DNA from: Drosophila miranda
Taxonomy: Eukaryota; Arthropoda; Insecta; Diptera; Drosophilidae
Reading direction: 5' to 3'
Assembly (NCBI RefSeq): GCF_003369915.1
Contig: NC_046676.1
Coordinates: forward strand, 21,806,001 to 21,870,000
DNA length: 64,000 nucleotides
Shown: piece by piece, positions 46,782 to 56,489 of the stretch
Numbering within the stretch: the stretch's first letter is position 1
Layout of the letters: each line of letters begins with the position of its first letter
Made by a program: the position numbers and the translations under genes
The notes under the pieces: model-generated
What the model saw: the letters and a program-made list of their open reading frames with translations, nothing else
What the model was told of the DNA's origin: nothing
The model's database searches: none

Positions 46782-49533
46782 AGCACCGTGGCACGTTGTT
46801 CCGATTGCTCCGCTTTGTGCCAGATCAGCACCAACTTTGGCATCACGCACTTGTTGTACTCGTAATAGTCCAATTAGGTAAATGTCTCTCCTTATGAAAA
46901 AATGTGTATTCCATGTAAATATGTTAGGACTGATTTTACGTTTTCTGATTAGCGTTAGCGTTTGCGCCCAGCAGTTTAGCGGTAATGAATATCAATCGAC
47001 ATAACTCCCCCGAGAATACTTCATTGAGAATACTTACTATTGTACATATTTACGTTTTATGTTTTTTGTTTTATTGTGAAACCGTTAAAGCTGCCTTTTA
47101 GTGAAGCCAATCGATCAATGTCTCAATGTATTAGCCTGCACGTTGAGAACCCCAAACTCACTGATGAAATCTCACAGAAATTACGATGTTAAACGAAATT
47201 ATATCAATTATTTACCTAAGAAACCATTATTGTTAAGCAAAACCAACATGTACTCTTCTCTGCATTAGTTGGTGTAAATCTTGTAAACGCCAGCCATCAG
47301 CAGCACGCATCCTGTCTGCGGGATGGGCTCTGCGAGAAGATGGTGGCGTCGGCATTGCATTCCAAATAGTTGTACCTGTTTCTGTATTGCATAGATGATA
47401 TATATATGTATGTATGCTGCGCGCTTTAGTAGAGGTCTTTGTTATGTGTCTGTGTACTGTGCCGGCGACACAATTGTCAATTGTTAATCAGAGTATCCCC
47501 TATAAGTGCCGCGCCCAGCACATACCGACTCACAGAAGTATATGTACGTGTACTCAAAATATGCAGCAGAAGAGAGTTCGTGGTCAGTAGCTCCTAAGCC
47601 AATACTCATATGTATACACAACAGAATCGAGCACAGAAACTCACTCGAATACGTATTACCGATAAATAAAAACCAACTAAATCTCAACCAAGCCAAAATG
47701 GGTGCGAAAGCACGCCCGGGATCTACCTCACCCTCCATGGGGGTTTCATCACATGGTGACACACATCGTGAATCAGCACGTGCCTTATCCAAAAACCAGT
47801 CGCTCTGCCCTGGCGGCTGTTGCCGTTGGCAAGCAACTATGAACATCCACAAAATCGAGAGTCGGTCACGATTATTGGAGGAAAGTTGTTGCCGCAGCAA
47901 CATGACTGCGTCATCGATGAATGGTCTAATCTCCCCATAGATATGTGGCTCCCCTTGCCTTATTTCGAGGGCGTTTTTCATCATGGCAGAGATCAGATGA
48001 GGCACGTGTTGGGGTCGCTTGTTCGTTGACTCCCCGCAATTGACCAAGCGAAACTGGTTATGGCCACACAATCACCACCTAATGGACAATCTGTGCCCTC
48101 GTTCAATGTCAATGCCGCCGGCAATTGTCCAATTGTCGCCTTGGAGGAGCCGAAGTGAGCGAATCAATTAGCGACTGAGCTGCTCCCTAGGCAACTCAAC
48201 TGGTAACCGGTAGCTGGTCTACACCGATCCATAAAGCCATTCCTATCTGTATATAACGCTCTAGTGCCAATTTTAACACACACACGTACAATGGGAGACG
48301 ACGATCTATCAAGTTCAGGGTTACTAGCGGATCCCAATCAAAGTTTTGGACACAATCCGCAATTGGCCTTAACGAGCGTCCACCAACTATGGTCTGATAA
48401 GTCCCATTCATCAGCCAGAGTCAACCACCTCTCTTAAACCTAGAACCTACGATCTTTCTGATGATTTGGAGATGTGAAATCGCGAAATTCGTCTGGGAAT
48501 TAGCGCTTTTGTTTAACGATCACGCCCAGAAATAAACAAGATATAATGTGTGGATTCTTTGAGACACTTTGCAGAGGAGCTTCCTCTTAAGAGTTATTTT
48601 TATAACCAACTACAAAGACGGGAGAGTCGGGTTGTATACATATAATAAAACAGTTATTTATATCTATATAAATGCTGAAGACACCAGGAGGCGGGAGAAG
48701 CGTAACAAAAGCGCTTCGTTTTCCCAACAGAACCAGGTCCAGCCTGTCACCAGTTTGCGGTGTCGACAATTACTCCATATACCCTTGCAGAGAGTAGTAT
48801 GATTTGTTAGTATTTCTGAACATATAAGATATAAATCCCGACTATGTATAAGTAGGAAGATTGGATAGATAAAAACTAAAGATCTTCTTTATTTTTTAAG
48901 GATAGGCTCCACCAAACTTTTCACAATTTTACACACAGTGTTACATAAAGCAGTTAAAGTAAATCAAAATCAGACGACGATATCATAGAAAAATCATCGA
49001 AATAAGAGTATCTATAGTTCAGACATATTTATTGATCAATATCCTGGCTTTAACCAACTGGGCGGAAATTAGACACGATGCGCTAACTACTCTTATGTGG
49101 AGGCACAGATTGTAGAAATTACTTTAGCGCCGAGCCGAGAGCGAGAAGACTACCGGGCCGTCGAGAGCGCGTGATTCATGCGCCAGGGGGGCCAGACAAA
49201 GACCCAGAGTAGCGGCTCCAGCTCCAGCTAAAAGTTGTGGGCAAAGCGAACACTCGCTCAGTCTGCGATACAAACTTGAACCTGAAAGATCGATTCGACG
49301 GGCAACCCGAACCCAGAGAGTGAGCCCGCGCACGCGTTCAATCTCCAGTCCCCATTCTACGCCGGTGCATTCTCAGTGAAGTGAACGATTTATGGAAATA
49401 TATTGTTTGCAACTCAACGCAATTGAATTAAATAAAACTCAACAAGTGTGTGAATCGAAAATAAACAGCGCAGCGTCCATTCAGAAATATACGTACATAC
49501 ATATATACGAGTGTGTATCTGAACATCATCGCC
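46782..49533. other. Intergenic and 5' leader region
   Basis: It includes the 3' UTR of the CUB-like gene and the probable 5' UTR of the next gene (about 49125-49533). Reading frames at 47484-48071 (minus) and 47506-48029 (plus) overlap each other, lack family features and are not called. A fragment at 48776-48800 (ATACCCTTGCAGAGAGTA) resembles the terminal sequence common to DINE-1/INE-1-type elements, but only a few dozen bases are left. Confidence 0.4.
48776..48815. mobile_element. Possible DINE-1/INE-1 end fragment
   Basis: ATACCCTTGCAGAGAGTAGTA resembles the TATACCCTTGCAGAGGGTAT sequence common in these nonautonomous Drosophila Helitron-like elements. The match is short and no internal sequence is recognisable. 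A second tiny hairpin of the type ACCCTGCA-TTAG-CAGGGT lies near 12071. Confidence 0.3.
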
Positions 49534-52500
49534 ATGGAATATCACCGACCAGCAGATGCCCAGACAATGCTGCTAATTATGATAGGTGAGGCTCAGACGG
49601 TGTGTCTGATCGTCTGTCAGGCCCTCTGCTCTGGCAGGCCTTCCTTGAGTGAGATATGCAAACAATACACAACATGCAAACACGACAAGCCACATGCTAA
49701 TTATGGGATCATGAACTTCCATTTGTCCTCCCTCTGATTGGAAGTAATTATATGTATACTTTGAATATACATCACTCTACTTAACCATTAATGAGGTTTG
49801 CTGGAAAGGTAGGCTTAAATTGGATTTAATGAGCATGCATGCAGAATTCTCTTTTATATCCAGTTCAATTCTGATGAAAATCGATTGATAGTTAGGAAAT
49901 ACGTCTAGTCTTATCTATGTGAAATATGACTCCATTTCCTTCATGACATTTATTTTTTTTGACATTTAGGTACTGGTATCCACTCTAACTAGAGCCACAT
50001 GTATGTACTCTGCTTAAAGCGATTCTGAATAGTTATATTAGCCGTATACGACTGTTTGAGCAACTGCCAGCGTCATCGTGGATGTCTATACAGACATCAT
50101 AAACCAGTTAACGATGTCTTTACGGGGCCCGTTAGGCGCTTATCCCGGCAGATAAGATCTCCCAGTCAGTGACATGTGATCAGATCATATATATCATTTA
50201 AACGAAACAAAGTCAAAGTCAAAGTCTCTCTACTTGTATGACATTTTAGTTGCAATTTCCCGCAAATTAATGATAGAAACCGGTTTAATTCAAGTCCCAA
50301 AATGCTAATGCATCAATGACGTTATCATGCCGTTCAGGGAACTGTTGTTTATCCCAAAGAGTCTGTACACCGAAAATTCGGCTTGGGATCAAGGGTGATT
50401 GGAGTACGATTGGTGTGATATCAACTCTGATCTGAAACAATAAAAGCACTCGTACGCAGTCACCTGTGGAGTTTACACAGGTGCCAGGTGCCTCAACACT
50501 CAAAGAGCTGACGTTGACTCCATCACGTTTTCCATCATTAGAAGCTAATTAGAATTAAATTGCCAATACTCGTTATTTGTTTTTGCTTTTGCTACTTTTT
50601 GTTTTTCTACAACCAAGAAAGTGGTTTTTTTTTCTATGGCATACGTGGGAATGTGTATGTTTAGCAGTCGCCTTATCAGTATACTCTCTACCGCACAACC
50701 CACACAATTCCAGATGACAAGCATCAACTGACGATCTGTAAGGCATCTGCAGTGCGTTGTGGTTGCCCGCGAATATATATAGATCCATGACGCGAAAAGC
50801 TCAAGATCTAGTTAGAGGTTGGAACTGGATCAGGGTTAAGTGGAACTACAGCCGCCTCTCTGTGGTAAACAGTTGGGTAAATCTTCAGATAAATCTCCAT
50901 ACATTATAGCTATGGAGAATATCATCATAAATATAGCTGGTAGTTTCTAATAACCTTGTCATTGTAGTCTGTAAATGATAGCCTTTCACTCAATTTGGCG
51001 ACTGGTACAGCACGTGGCAACGGGGAACAATGTATCCGCCAACCCACTAATCAGTTGCGTAACCCTCGGTGAGAATAAATACGTATATTTAAGGTATATT
51101 ATGAGAATTGTCATCTGCACGTGGCTGTAATCTCCATATCTCAGCCTAGGTCAACAAATTTGTATGTATGCTCGGAATTTCATCAGATTCGTTGTGAAAT
51201 TGATAGGAGAACCAAATCAGAGAGAAAGATATCAATTTATTGGGACTTTATGATGATGGTGTGCCGTGTGCTGCAATAGCTTCGCTCCGCTCCCCATGCG
51301 CTGGCGAAGTGTGCAAAAAGTTGTCGAGTCTTTGATAGGGAACGCAACTTTTTATGGGGATTGGGGGCTTAACTTGTTTTGTGGTTTATGGTGTTTGTGT
51401 TTTTCCTGCGTTTGTGAATCAAAATATTTTGCGAAAAACTATTAGAGTGTCTAAACACCTACCCCACTAGGCGCTGGAACTACAGTTAGAGACAGAGATA
51501 TATTATATAGATGGGGAGATAGATGGGGAGATAGAGGAAGCCCAGACAATGGGTCGGCACTGGGGCTCACTCTTATCGTCAAGTGGCTAAGACCGTAAAC
51601 GTAGCCGGTAATTGGGCCTGCTTAATAAACGATCCATTTACGGGGTAACGCCCTGCTGTATAGGTTTATATTTAGACCAGAGGAGTGCTTATCAGCCGCG
51701 GATGACAAAGAAGATGATGGAGGTTTGTCTGAAGGAAGCAACTCTATTTCTGCGTAGGCGGGAATAGAATAGATAGCTTATCTATGATCGCTACCTGTGA
51801 GCTCATTTTTTGATTTCCGATACAATTTTGCTAACATTTCGATTCGCTTGGGTTCCGTTTCAGTTATCATCGGCTGCTCGACCACAGCGCACGGCCAGTC
51901 CTATCTGATCGCCCTGGAGAACGTTCTCAACGAGTCCCCCCAGCCCCAGCCCCAGCACCAGCCGCCATACAACCTGACGACTGCGAACAGCACAACAGAT
52001 GTGGATCCGTTTGCCAACAGCACTCGCATAATTGTCTACAAGAACAGTGAGTATTTCGAAAAATTTACCGATCCAATCTATTCCTCAGGAAAATTCGAGA
52101 AAGCTTCTTGGTTGTTTACTATATCGCGAGTTAATAGCTCTTGGAACGTATAATCATCGGTAGAATTTCCGACTAATTACGGTGATCGTATAACCCGTAT
52201 AGAGCACCCATTAACGTGGTTCAATGACGAGTAATTTCGTCGGTTTATGACGCAAAAACCCAATTCGATAACTGCTCAGACAGTATGATAACCAAATGTG
52301 AGATAAATAGTTTACTTTTGGGTATAGCCATGTCTGGTCTGTAATTAAGACCGTAAAACGTCATCGACGGTTCGATAAAACATTAGATATACATAGATCA
52401 TTTATGTTGTTAAATTATAATTTTGAACCTCTTTCTCGCTTTCCTTGCAGCTGTCGTAGAGCCATCAAACGAATTGTCCCAGACGGCCATGGATGTGATT

Positions 52501-52845
52501 ACGATCGTGTGGTACGTGGCAACCTTTCTGGCTCTCGCGGCCTTCTTTATGCTGATGGCCTGCTCGGATCGCAGGTGTCGCGACATGAGGCGCCACCATT
52601 CTGGAGCTGGAGCTCAAAGCGAGGGCGTAAGAGCGCCACCCACTCCCTCACCGTCGTACAGCGAGTTTGCACCACCCAGCTACGACACGGTTATCAAGAT
52701 GCAGCATGCGGCCAAGACCAGTGTCTTTGTGATACCCTTCAACAAGGCCAGCGACCCAGGAGGCAATCCCGCACCCACGTCCCAACCTCCACCAGTCACG
52801 TGCAATATTTACACAGTCCATGAGTTGCAGAAATCGGGGAATTAA
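49534..52845 (+). CDS. Small single-pass membrane protein with PPSY tail
   Basis: Exons 49534-49585, 51864-52046 and 52451-52845 join to give 209 residues. The signal peptide (about residues 10-29, MLLIMIVIIGCSTTAHG) is split by a 2.3-kb intron. A short, Pro/Gln-rich ectodomain has several N-glycosylation sequons (NES, NLT, NST twice). It is followed by a transmembrane helix at about 94-115 (VITIVWYVATFLALAAFFML) and a basic juxtamembrane CSDRRCRD. The tail carries PSPSYSEFAPPSYDTV, whose PPSY sits at 153-156. PPxY motifs recruit NEDD4-family WW domains, so an adaptor or sorting role is likely but inferred. The start ATG has an ideal GCCATGG context. Design and PPSY tail echo the gene 3 kb upstream, although the ectodomains are unrelated. 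The family is not recognised. Confidence 0.8.
49586..51863 (+). other. 2.3-kb first intron with GATA sites
   Basis: An intron within the signal-peptide coding region, bounded by GTGAGG and TTTCAG. No exon is supported inside. Several AGATAA/TTATCT sites occur (for example near 50150 and 51770), including a perfect inverted pair at 51769-51785 (ATAGATA-GCT-TATCTAT). A GATGGGGAGATA direct repeat lies near 51510-51535. These suggest enhancer content. Confidence 0.45.
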
Positions 52846-53123
52846 AAGATAAGACCGACTCCGAGCGACTGTTGACTGTACTGTGAGAACTTGGAGCTAA
52901 CCCTTACTCCGCCTCTGTGATATTTTCTGTGGCCCCAGACGAATGTGGTGCAGCGGGAGACGTGTATATTGTTGTGGCATAGACTAGTGTACCTAAGGAT
53001 AGAAAAAGTATTAGATGTAAGATCCTGCAGAAGACTGACAACGAAAAATATCCAGATATGCAAATGTATTTTCCATAAGATATGCCAGTTCAACTGAACC
53101 TAGATGACTAAGCAATCAAATAT

Positions 53124-53129
53124 AATAAA
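53124..53129 (+). terminator. Poly(A) signal of PPSY membrane protein gene
   Basis: AATAAA about 280 bases after the stop codon at 52845, before the start of the mosaic region. Confidence 0.55.
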
Positions 53130-53245
53130 ACAACAAAACATGAAGTAACACAGAACTAATGACTAATCTAAATGAAAGATGACTATTCCAAGAACTCGCA
53201 TCGATGCGGTTGCCACGCTTGCCTCCGGCACCGCCACCACCGTTC

Positions 53246-53609
53246 AGGTAGAGCCGATGCGTTATACGGAAAAATTATAAAACAATTCGAATATAACAAA
53301 TGAACCGGCTTATTAACCAAAAGTATTGCACATTTAATAACTAAAGGTACTGGTTTAGCTTACTGAAGGCACACTTAAAGTTCTTTGGGCTACGCTAAGC
53401 ATAGGAGATTGGAACTGGGAGCTCTGGTCGCTACGAACTAAGGCAAACTAAAAATCTCAAACACTTGAACAAATTTGTACTTAAAGTAGACAATCAGGAC
53501 AACCCTACTGATTGAGTCAGTAGTGCAGGTCATACTTCTCGCGCAGGGCGATCAGTTCGTCAAATAAGATTAGCACGAGAGTGGAGTGCGGGGCGATCCG
53601 CAGATAGAT
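53246..53609 (-). pseudogene. Recent copy of carrier B 3' end
   Basis: 53246-53609 matches 42871-43229 almost base for base, with roughly 15 differences over about 360 bp by eye. It contains the last 31 or so codons of carrier copy B, its stop, its 3' UTR and its poly(A) signal, and nothing upstream. Similarity stops abruptly at CAGATAG/ATCAATCC near 53610. It has neither promoter nor start. It lies about 10 kb from its source and is young, since third-position and UTR changes are few. Confidence 0.92.
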
Positions 53610-53650
53610 CAATCCGGATAGATTTCCAGATAGATCCTATACTCATACCC

Positions 53651-53890
53651 TCATACAAGAGCCGCGACGCCTTTGACCTTTTGTGTGGCTCGTTTGCATT
53701 GGCGCTCGTCCGGATGATGCTCTGCAGCAGCACGCTCGACATTTCCATAGAGCTTCTCCCAGTAGCTATCATTCTCGCGCGCTAGTTTGAAAATTTTCAC
53801 CCTTTCCATCACTCCCACAGTTTTCAGCTTAAACACCAACTTGACCGTCAGGTGTCTCTGCTGATAATTACATCTACATGTAGTTCCCAT
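53651..53890 (-). CDS. Small ORF or gene fragment, function unknown
   Basis: A minus-strand frame of 79 residues with coding-like composition, rich in Lys, Arg and Glu (segments LTVKLVFKLK, MERVKIFKLARENDSYWEKL, ERAAAEHHPDERQCKRA). An internal Met at 53809 could be the real start, giving 52 residues. There is no signal peptide or membrane segment. It adjoins the carrier fragment at 53610, so it may be a truncated piece of another gene carried in the same rearrangement. I do not recognise it. Confidence 0.3.
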   Translation of the reverse strand: MGTTCRCNYQQRHLTVKLVFKLKTVGVMERVKIFKLARENDSYWEKLYGNVERAAAEHHPDERQCKRATQKVKGVAALV

Positions 53891-53944
53891 GTAGTAAAAT
53901 TTTACTGCTGCTGGTGTTGTGGTCCATCTGCTTCAGAAAATTAC

Positions 53945-54105
53945 AATTAATTATGCATATAAACAATCCAATAAAAGGCAGTACCTAAAATTAGTCAATC
54001 TTCAAGAAAACTAATTAATCTATCGGATAAAATTCTACGTTCAGCGCTGAGGGTCCTAGCTAGCTAGTATGTAATACCAATAAAAAATCATGAAATATCA
54101 CTTCC
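53945..54105. repeat. Isolated diverged copy of AT-rich repeat
   Basis: CAATAAAAGGCAGTACCTAA, then CAATCTTCAAGAAAACTAAT, GGATAAAATTCTACG and TAGCTAGTATGTAATACC follow the same order as the 150-bp module of the 30.4-37.6 kb clusters. Confidence 0.6.
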
Positions 54106-54271
54106 GATTAAAGTAAACGCTACAGTCTAATGACCAAAATTAGCCAGACGTCATCGCAGATGTCCGAAACTGCTGCATCGAGCCACACATGAGTACATAT
54201 ACGCCAGGCCAGGAGGTAGAGATTCAGAACAGCTCAAAACCACGCAAAGGCGATGCATCCAATGAGCTCTA

Positions 54272-54739
54272 CTAGCAACGGTCCACAACTGAGCCGGGCA
54301 AGTTAAGGGCTCCTCCATCAGGCATTAGATTAGGATCTGGAGGCCTCTTCCGAATACCATCATCAGAGCTGCGGGATTCAACGTCGAGCTGGGCAGCCAA
54401 ACCAGCTGATAAGCTTCTAGACAATTTAAAAAAAAACAAATATTAGTTGGAACTTTCGAGAATCTTTATCATCACGCGATGAACACTTGTTGTAGTAAAT
54501 GATGTTCCAGGTATTCTGAATAAGCAGATATGTAAATAGATTGTTCGTAGTCCCATAAAGTAAAGGGTTGGAAGGGAATGGTTGTTTAATCACTAAAGGT
54601 GGTTTCCTCTCTGTGAAAACATGAACTCCTTTAGCCTTCGTCGTACTTACACCTGGCTTATCGTTTGGCATTGAGGCATGTCCATATAGTATAGGTTCTT
54701 TATTCTGGCTTCTCTAGGATTTCGCCGTGCACCTCTCAT
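54272..54739 (-). CDS. Candidate two-exon small protein, unrecognised
   Basis: On the minus strand, exon 54651-54739 (ATG at 54739, after an in-frame TAG) ends at a strong GTAAGT donor. Exon 54272-54416 follows a pyrimidine-rich TCTAG acceptor, and the intron is 234 nt. The join keeps the frame and yields 77 residues. The second part (LAAQLDVESRSSDDGIRKRP, then PDPNLMPDGGALNLPG) has the look of real coding sequence. There is no signal peptide, membrane segment or known domain. It could be a small gene, a fragment of a larger one, or chance. Confidence 0.3.
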
Positions 54740-55617
54740 TCCATTCTAGATCGGGTGGTACTATTTCGTTCATTCATAGATATTCCCGTCGAGTGCTGTC
54801 GATCTTTCGGTGATTGTTTAGATCGTATGAAGGTAACATCTGGTTTCACAAAATTTTTCTGGGGCATAACACACACAGACACACATTCGGCGTATGCGTA
54901 ATATTTCGTTTTTGTTTGTTTACATATTTTGCATACAAAGTGTATCTCTCCCTCAAAATTGTTTTCGAAAATGTTATACAAACAAAGCAGATAGGCGCCC
55001 CATATGCGGGAGGTATGGAAGAGAGGGACGAGAGTATGCCAAACCAGATTAAATTGCAGTAAAATCATGTTCCGCCCCGTTCGATGCGGTTCAGCTGATG
55101 TTGTTCCCGCTGATCGTCTTTGATTGCAGCCTGCTGCCGATCGAGTTGAACGATTCTTTGCGGGATCTGGAAGCTAGAATCTGGAGTCCCATTCATTAAG
55201 TCATATCTGGATAGCTGGAGAGCGACGACCACCCAAATGGAGCGGTTGGAGCCCATCGGAGTCTCTCAAGCTCTGTGCTCTGTATTGCTGTCACTCCTCT
55301 GCTGCTGGTGCTCCTAGTGCTGCTGCTATGGTGATCGTGCGTCGCGTCTGATGATTGTGCAAAAAGCTTCGCAGTCGCTCGCCCTCTTTCTCTCTCACTG
55401 TATGTGCTTTTCACTCTCTCTCTCTCTCTCTCTCAGAGCAAGTGCTTTTCATTGAAAAGACTCTGCGGCGTAAGTAGCTTCGATTAGTGCGACGTGAGCA
55501 GTGCCAACGAGTGGAAGTAGAGATAGATTATCCGCGATACCGATACGTTCCAATTCGAACCGCAGAGTGTTACCCACAGAATTGAGCAGAACAGAATAGA
55601 ATCGAACAAAACATATC
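54740..55617. other. Intergenic DNA and 5' leader
   Basis: No supported gene. A CT run at about 55415-55435 and GAGA-type sequence lie just upstream of the Cys-rich gene and may form its promoter. The leader probably covers the last 150 bases or so. Confidence 0.35.
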
Positions 55618-56329
55618 ATGTCGATAAGAAAGAGCTTGTTTAGCTGCCTGATGGTGGCTCTAGTGATGGCGACGATGCTCCGCTCCGTACGGGCGGACAT
55701 CGAGACAAACGAAGTGAACGATCAAGATGTGTACAGTAAGTGTGAGACCCGGGAATACCCTCTGTCCAAATATCCAGAGCTAATTCTCCTACTCCTCTAG
55801 TGCTTCAGGGAGTACGGGTGTATCCGAATGACCGCCAGTGCGTGCTGGTTGGAGGACTGTGCGTGAAGACTAGCGACTGTACGGAGCCAACCAACAACAA
55901 GGGACTGTGCCCCACCAGCGTCCACCATGGTGTGGAATGCTGCTACGAACGTGAGTACAAAATGCCCAACCACCCCGCTGTGATGCACCTGCTTAACTCC
56001 CCTCCCGCACCCATAAAAACACCCTGCCATCAGTTCGACCCAAACCCGAGTCTAGTCCAAATTTAAACAAATAAAGATACCTGATTTTACCACAAATTCG
56101 ATCCGTAATTGGTATTACTTGCTGTGTCCATTCCTCGCCACTAATCCACTCATTCTGTACTACAACCACCCTCAACCATCCTCAAACCATCCCGTTGCCC
56201 GTTGCAGTGCCGGTCCGACCAGCGCCCTGTGCGGAACACCTGGGAATGTGCATGGATCGATGCCACCAGAGGCTCTTGAGACCTGGTACCGATTGCGTCA
56301 ATGGACAAGTCTGCTGTGTTTTGATTTAG
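55618..56329 (+). CDS. Small secreted Cys-rich protein
   Basis: Exons 55618-55735, 55801-55950 and 56208-56329 give 129 residues. A signal peptide covers about residues 1-26 (KSLFSCLMVALVMATMLRSVRA). The mature part has two half-domains of similar layout. The first is QCVLVGGLCVKTSDCTEP..GLCPTS..GVECCYE and the second is PCAEHLGMCMDRCHQRLL..TDCVNGQVCCVLI. Each ends in a Cys-Cys pair, giving 12 mature cysteines and so probably six disulfides. This pattern is shared by a family of small secreted arthropod proteins of uncertain role. An extracellular function such as a hemolymph or cuticle factor is inference. Reading past the second donor stays open to 56066, four bases before an AATAAA. Confidence 0.85.
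56070..56075 (+). terminator. Intronic poly(A) signal
   Basis: AATAAA inside intron 2 of the Cys-rich gene, four bases after the stop that ends the read-through frame from exon 2. It could support a shorter isoform with a different C-terminus. Confidence 0.4.
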
Positions 56330-56483
56330 TTATAATCCTTTTACACACACACAACACACAAACACACACACACTTCTACACACCAACACACACACTTACA
56401 TATAAAATGTATTTATTTAACTATATATTAATTATATTGTACGATCCATCACCCCGACAAGAGTGAAATATTTGACTGCTTCC

Positions 56484-56489
56484 AATAAA
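56484..56489 (+). terminator. Poly(A) signal of the Cys-rich gene
   Basis: AATAAA about 155 bases after the stop codon at 56329, following a CA-rich 3' UTR segment. Confidence 0.6.

Noticed and set aside
47820..48029. 70-codon plus-strand frame with coding-like middle part
   Set aside because: It lacks an ATG at its start, no splice acceptor gives a coherent gene, and the region is otherwise noncoding.
47484..48071. 195-codon minus-strand open frame
   Set aside because: It overlaps plus-strand frames of similar length, has no recognisable domain, splice context or composition, and starts without promoter features.
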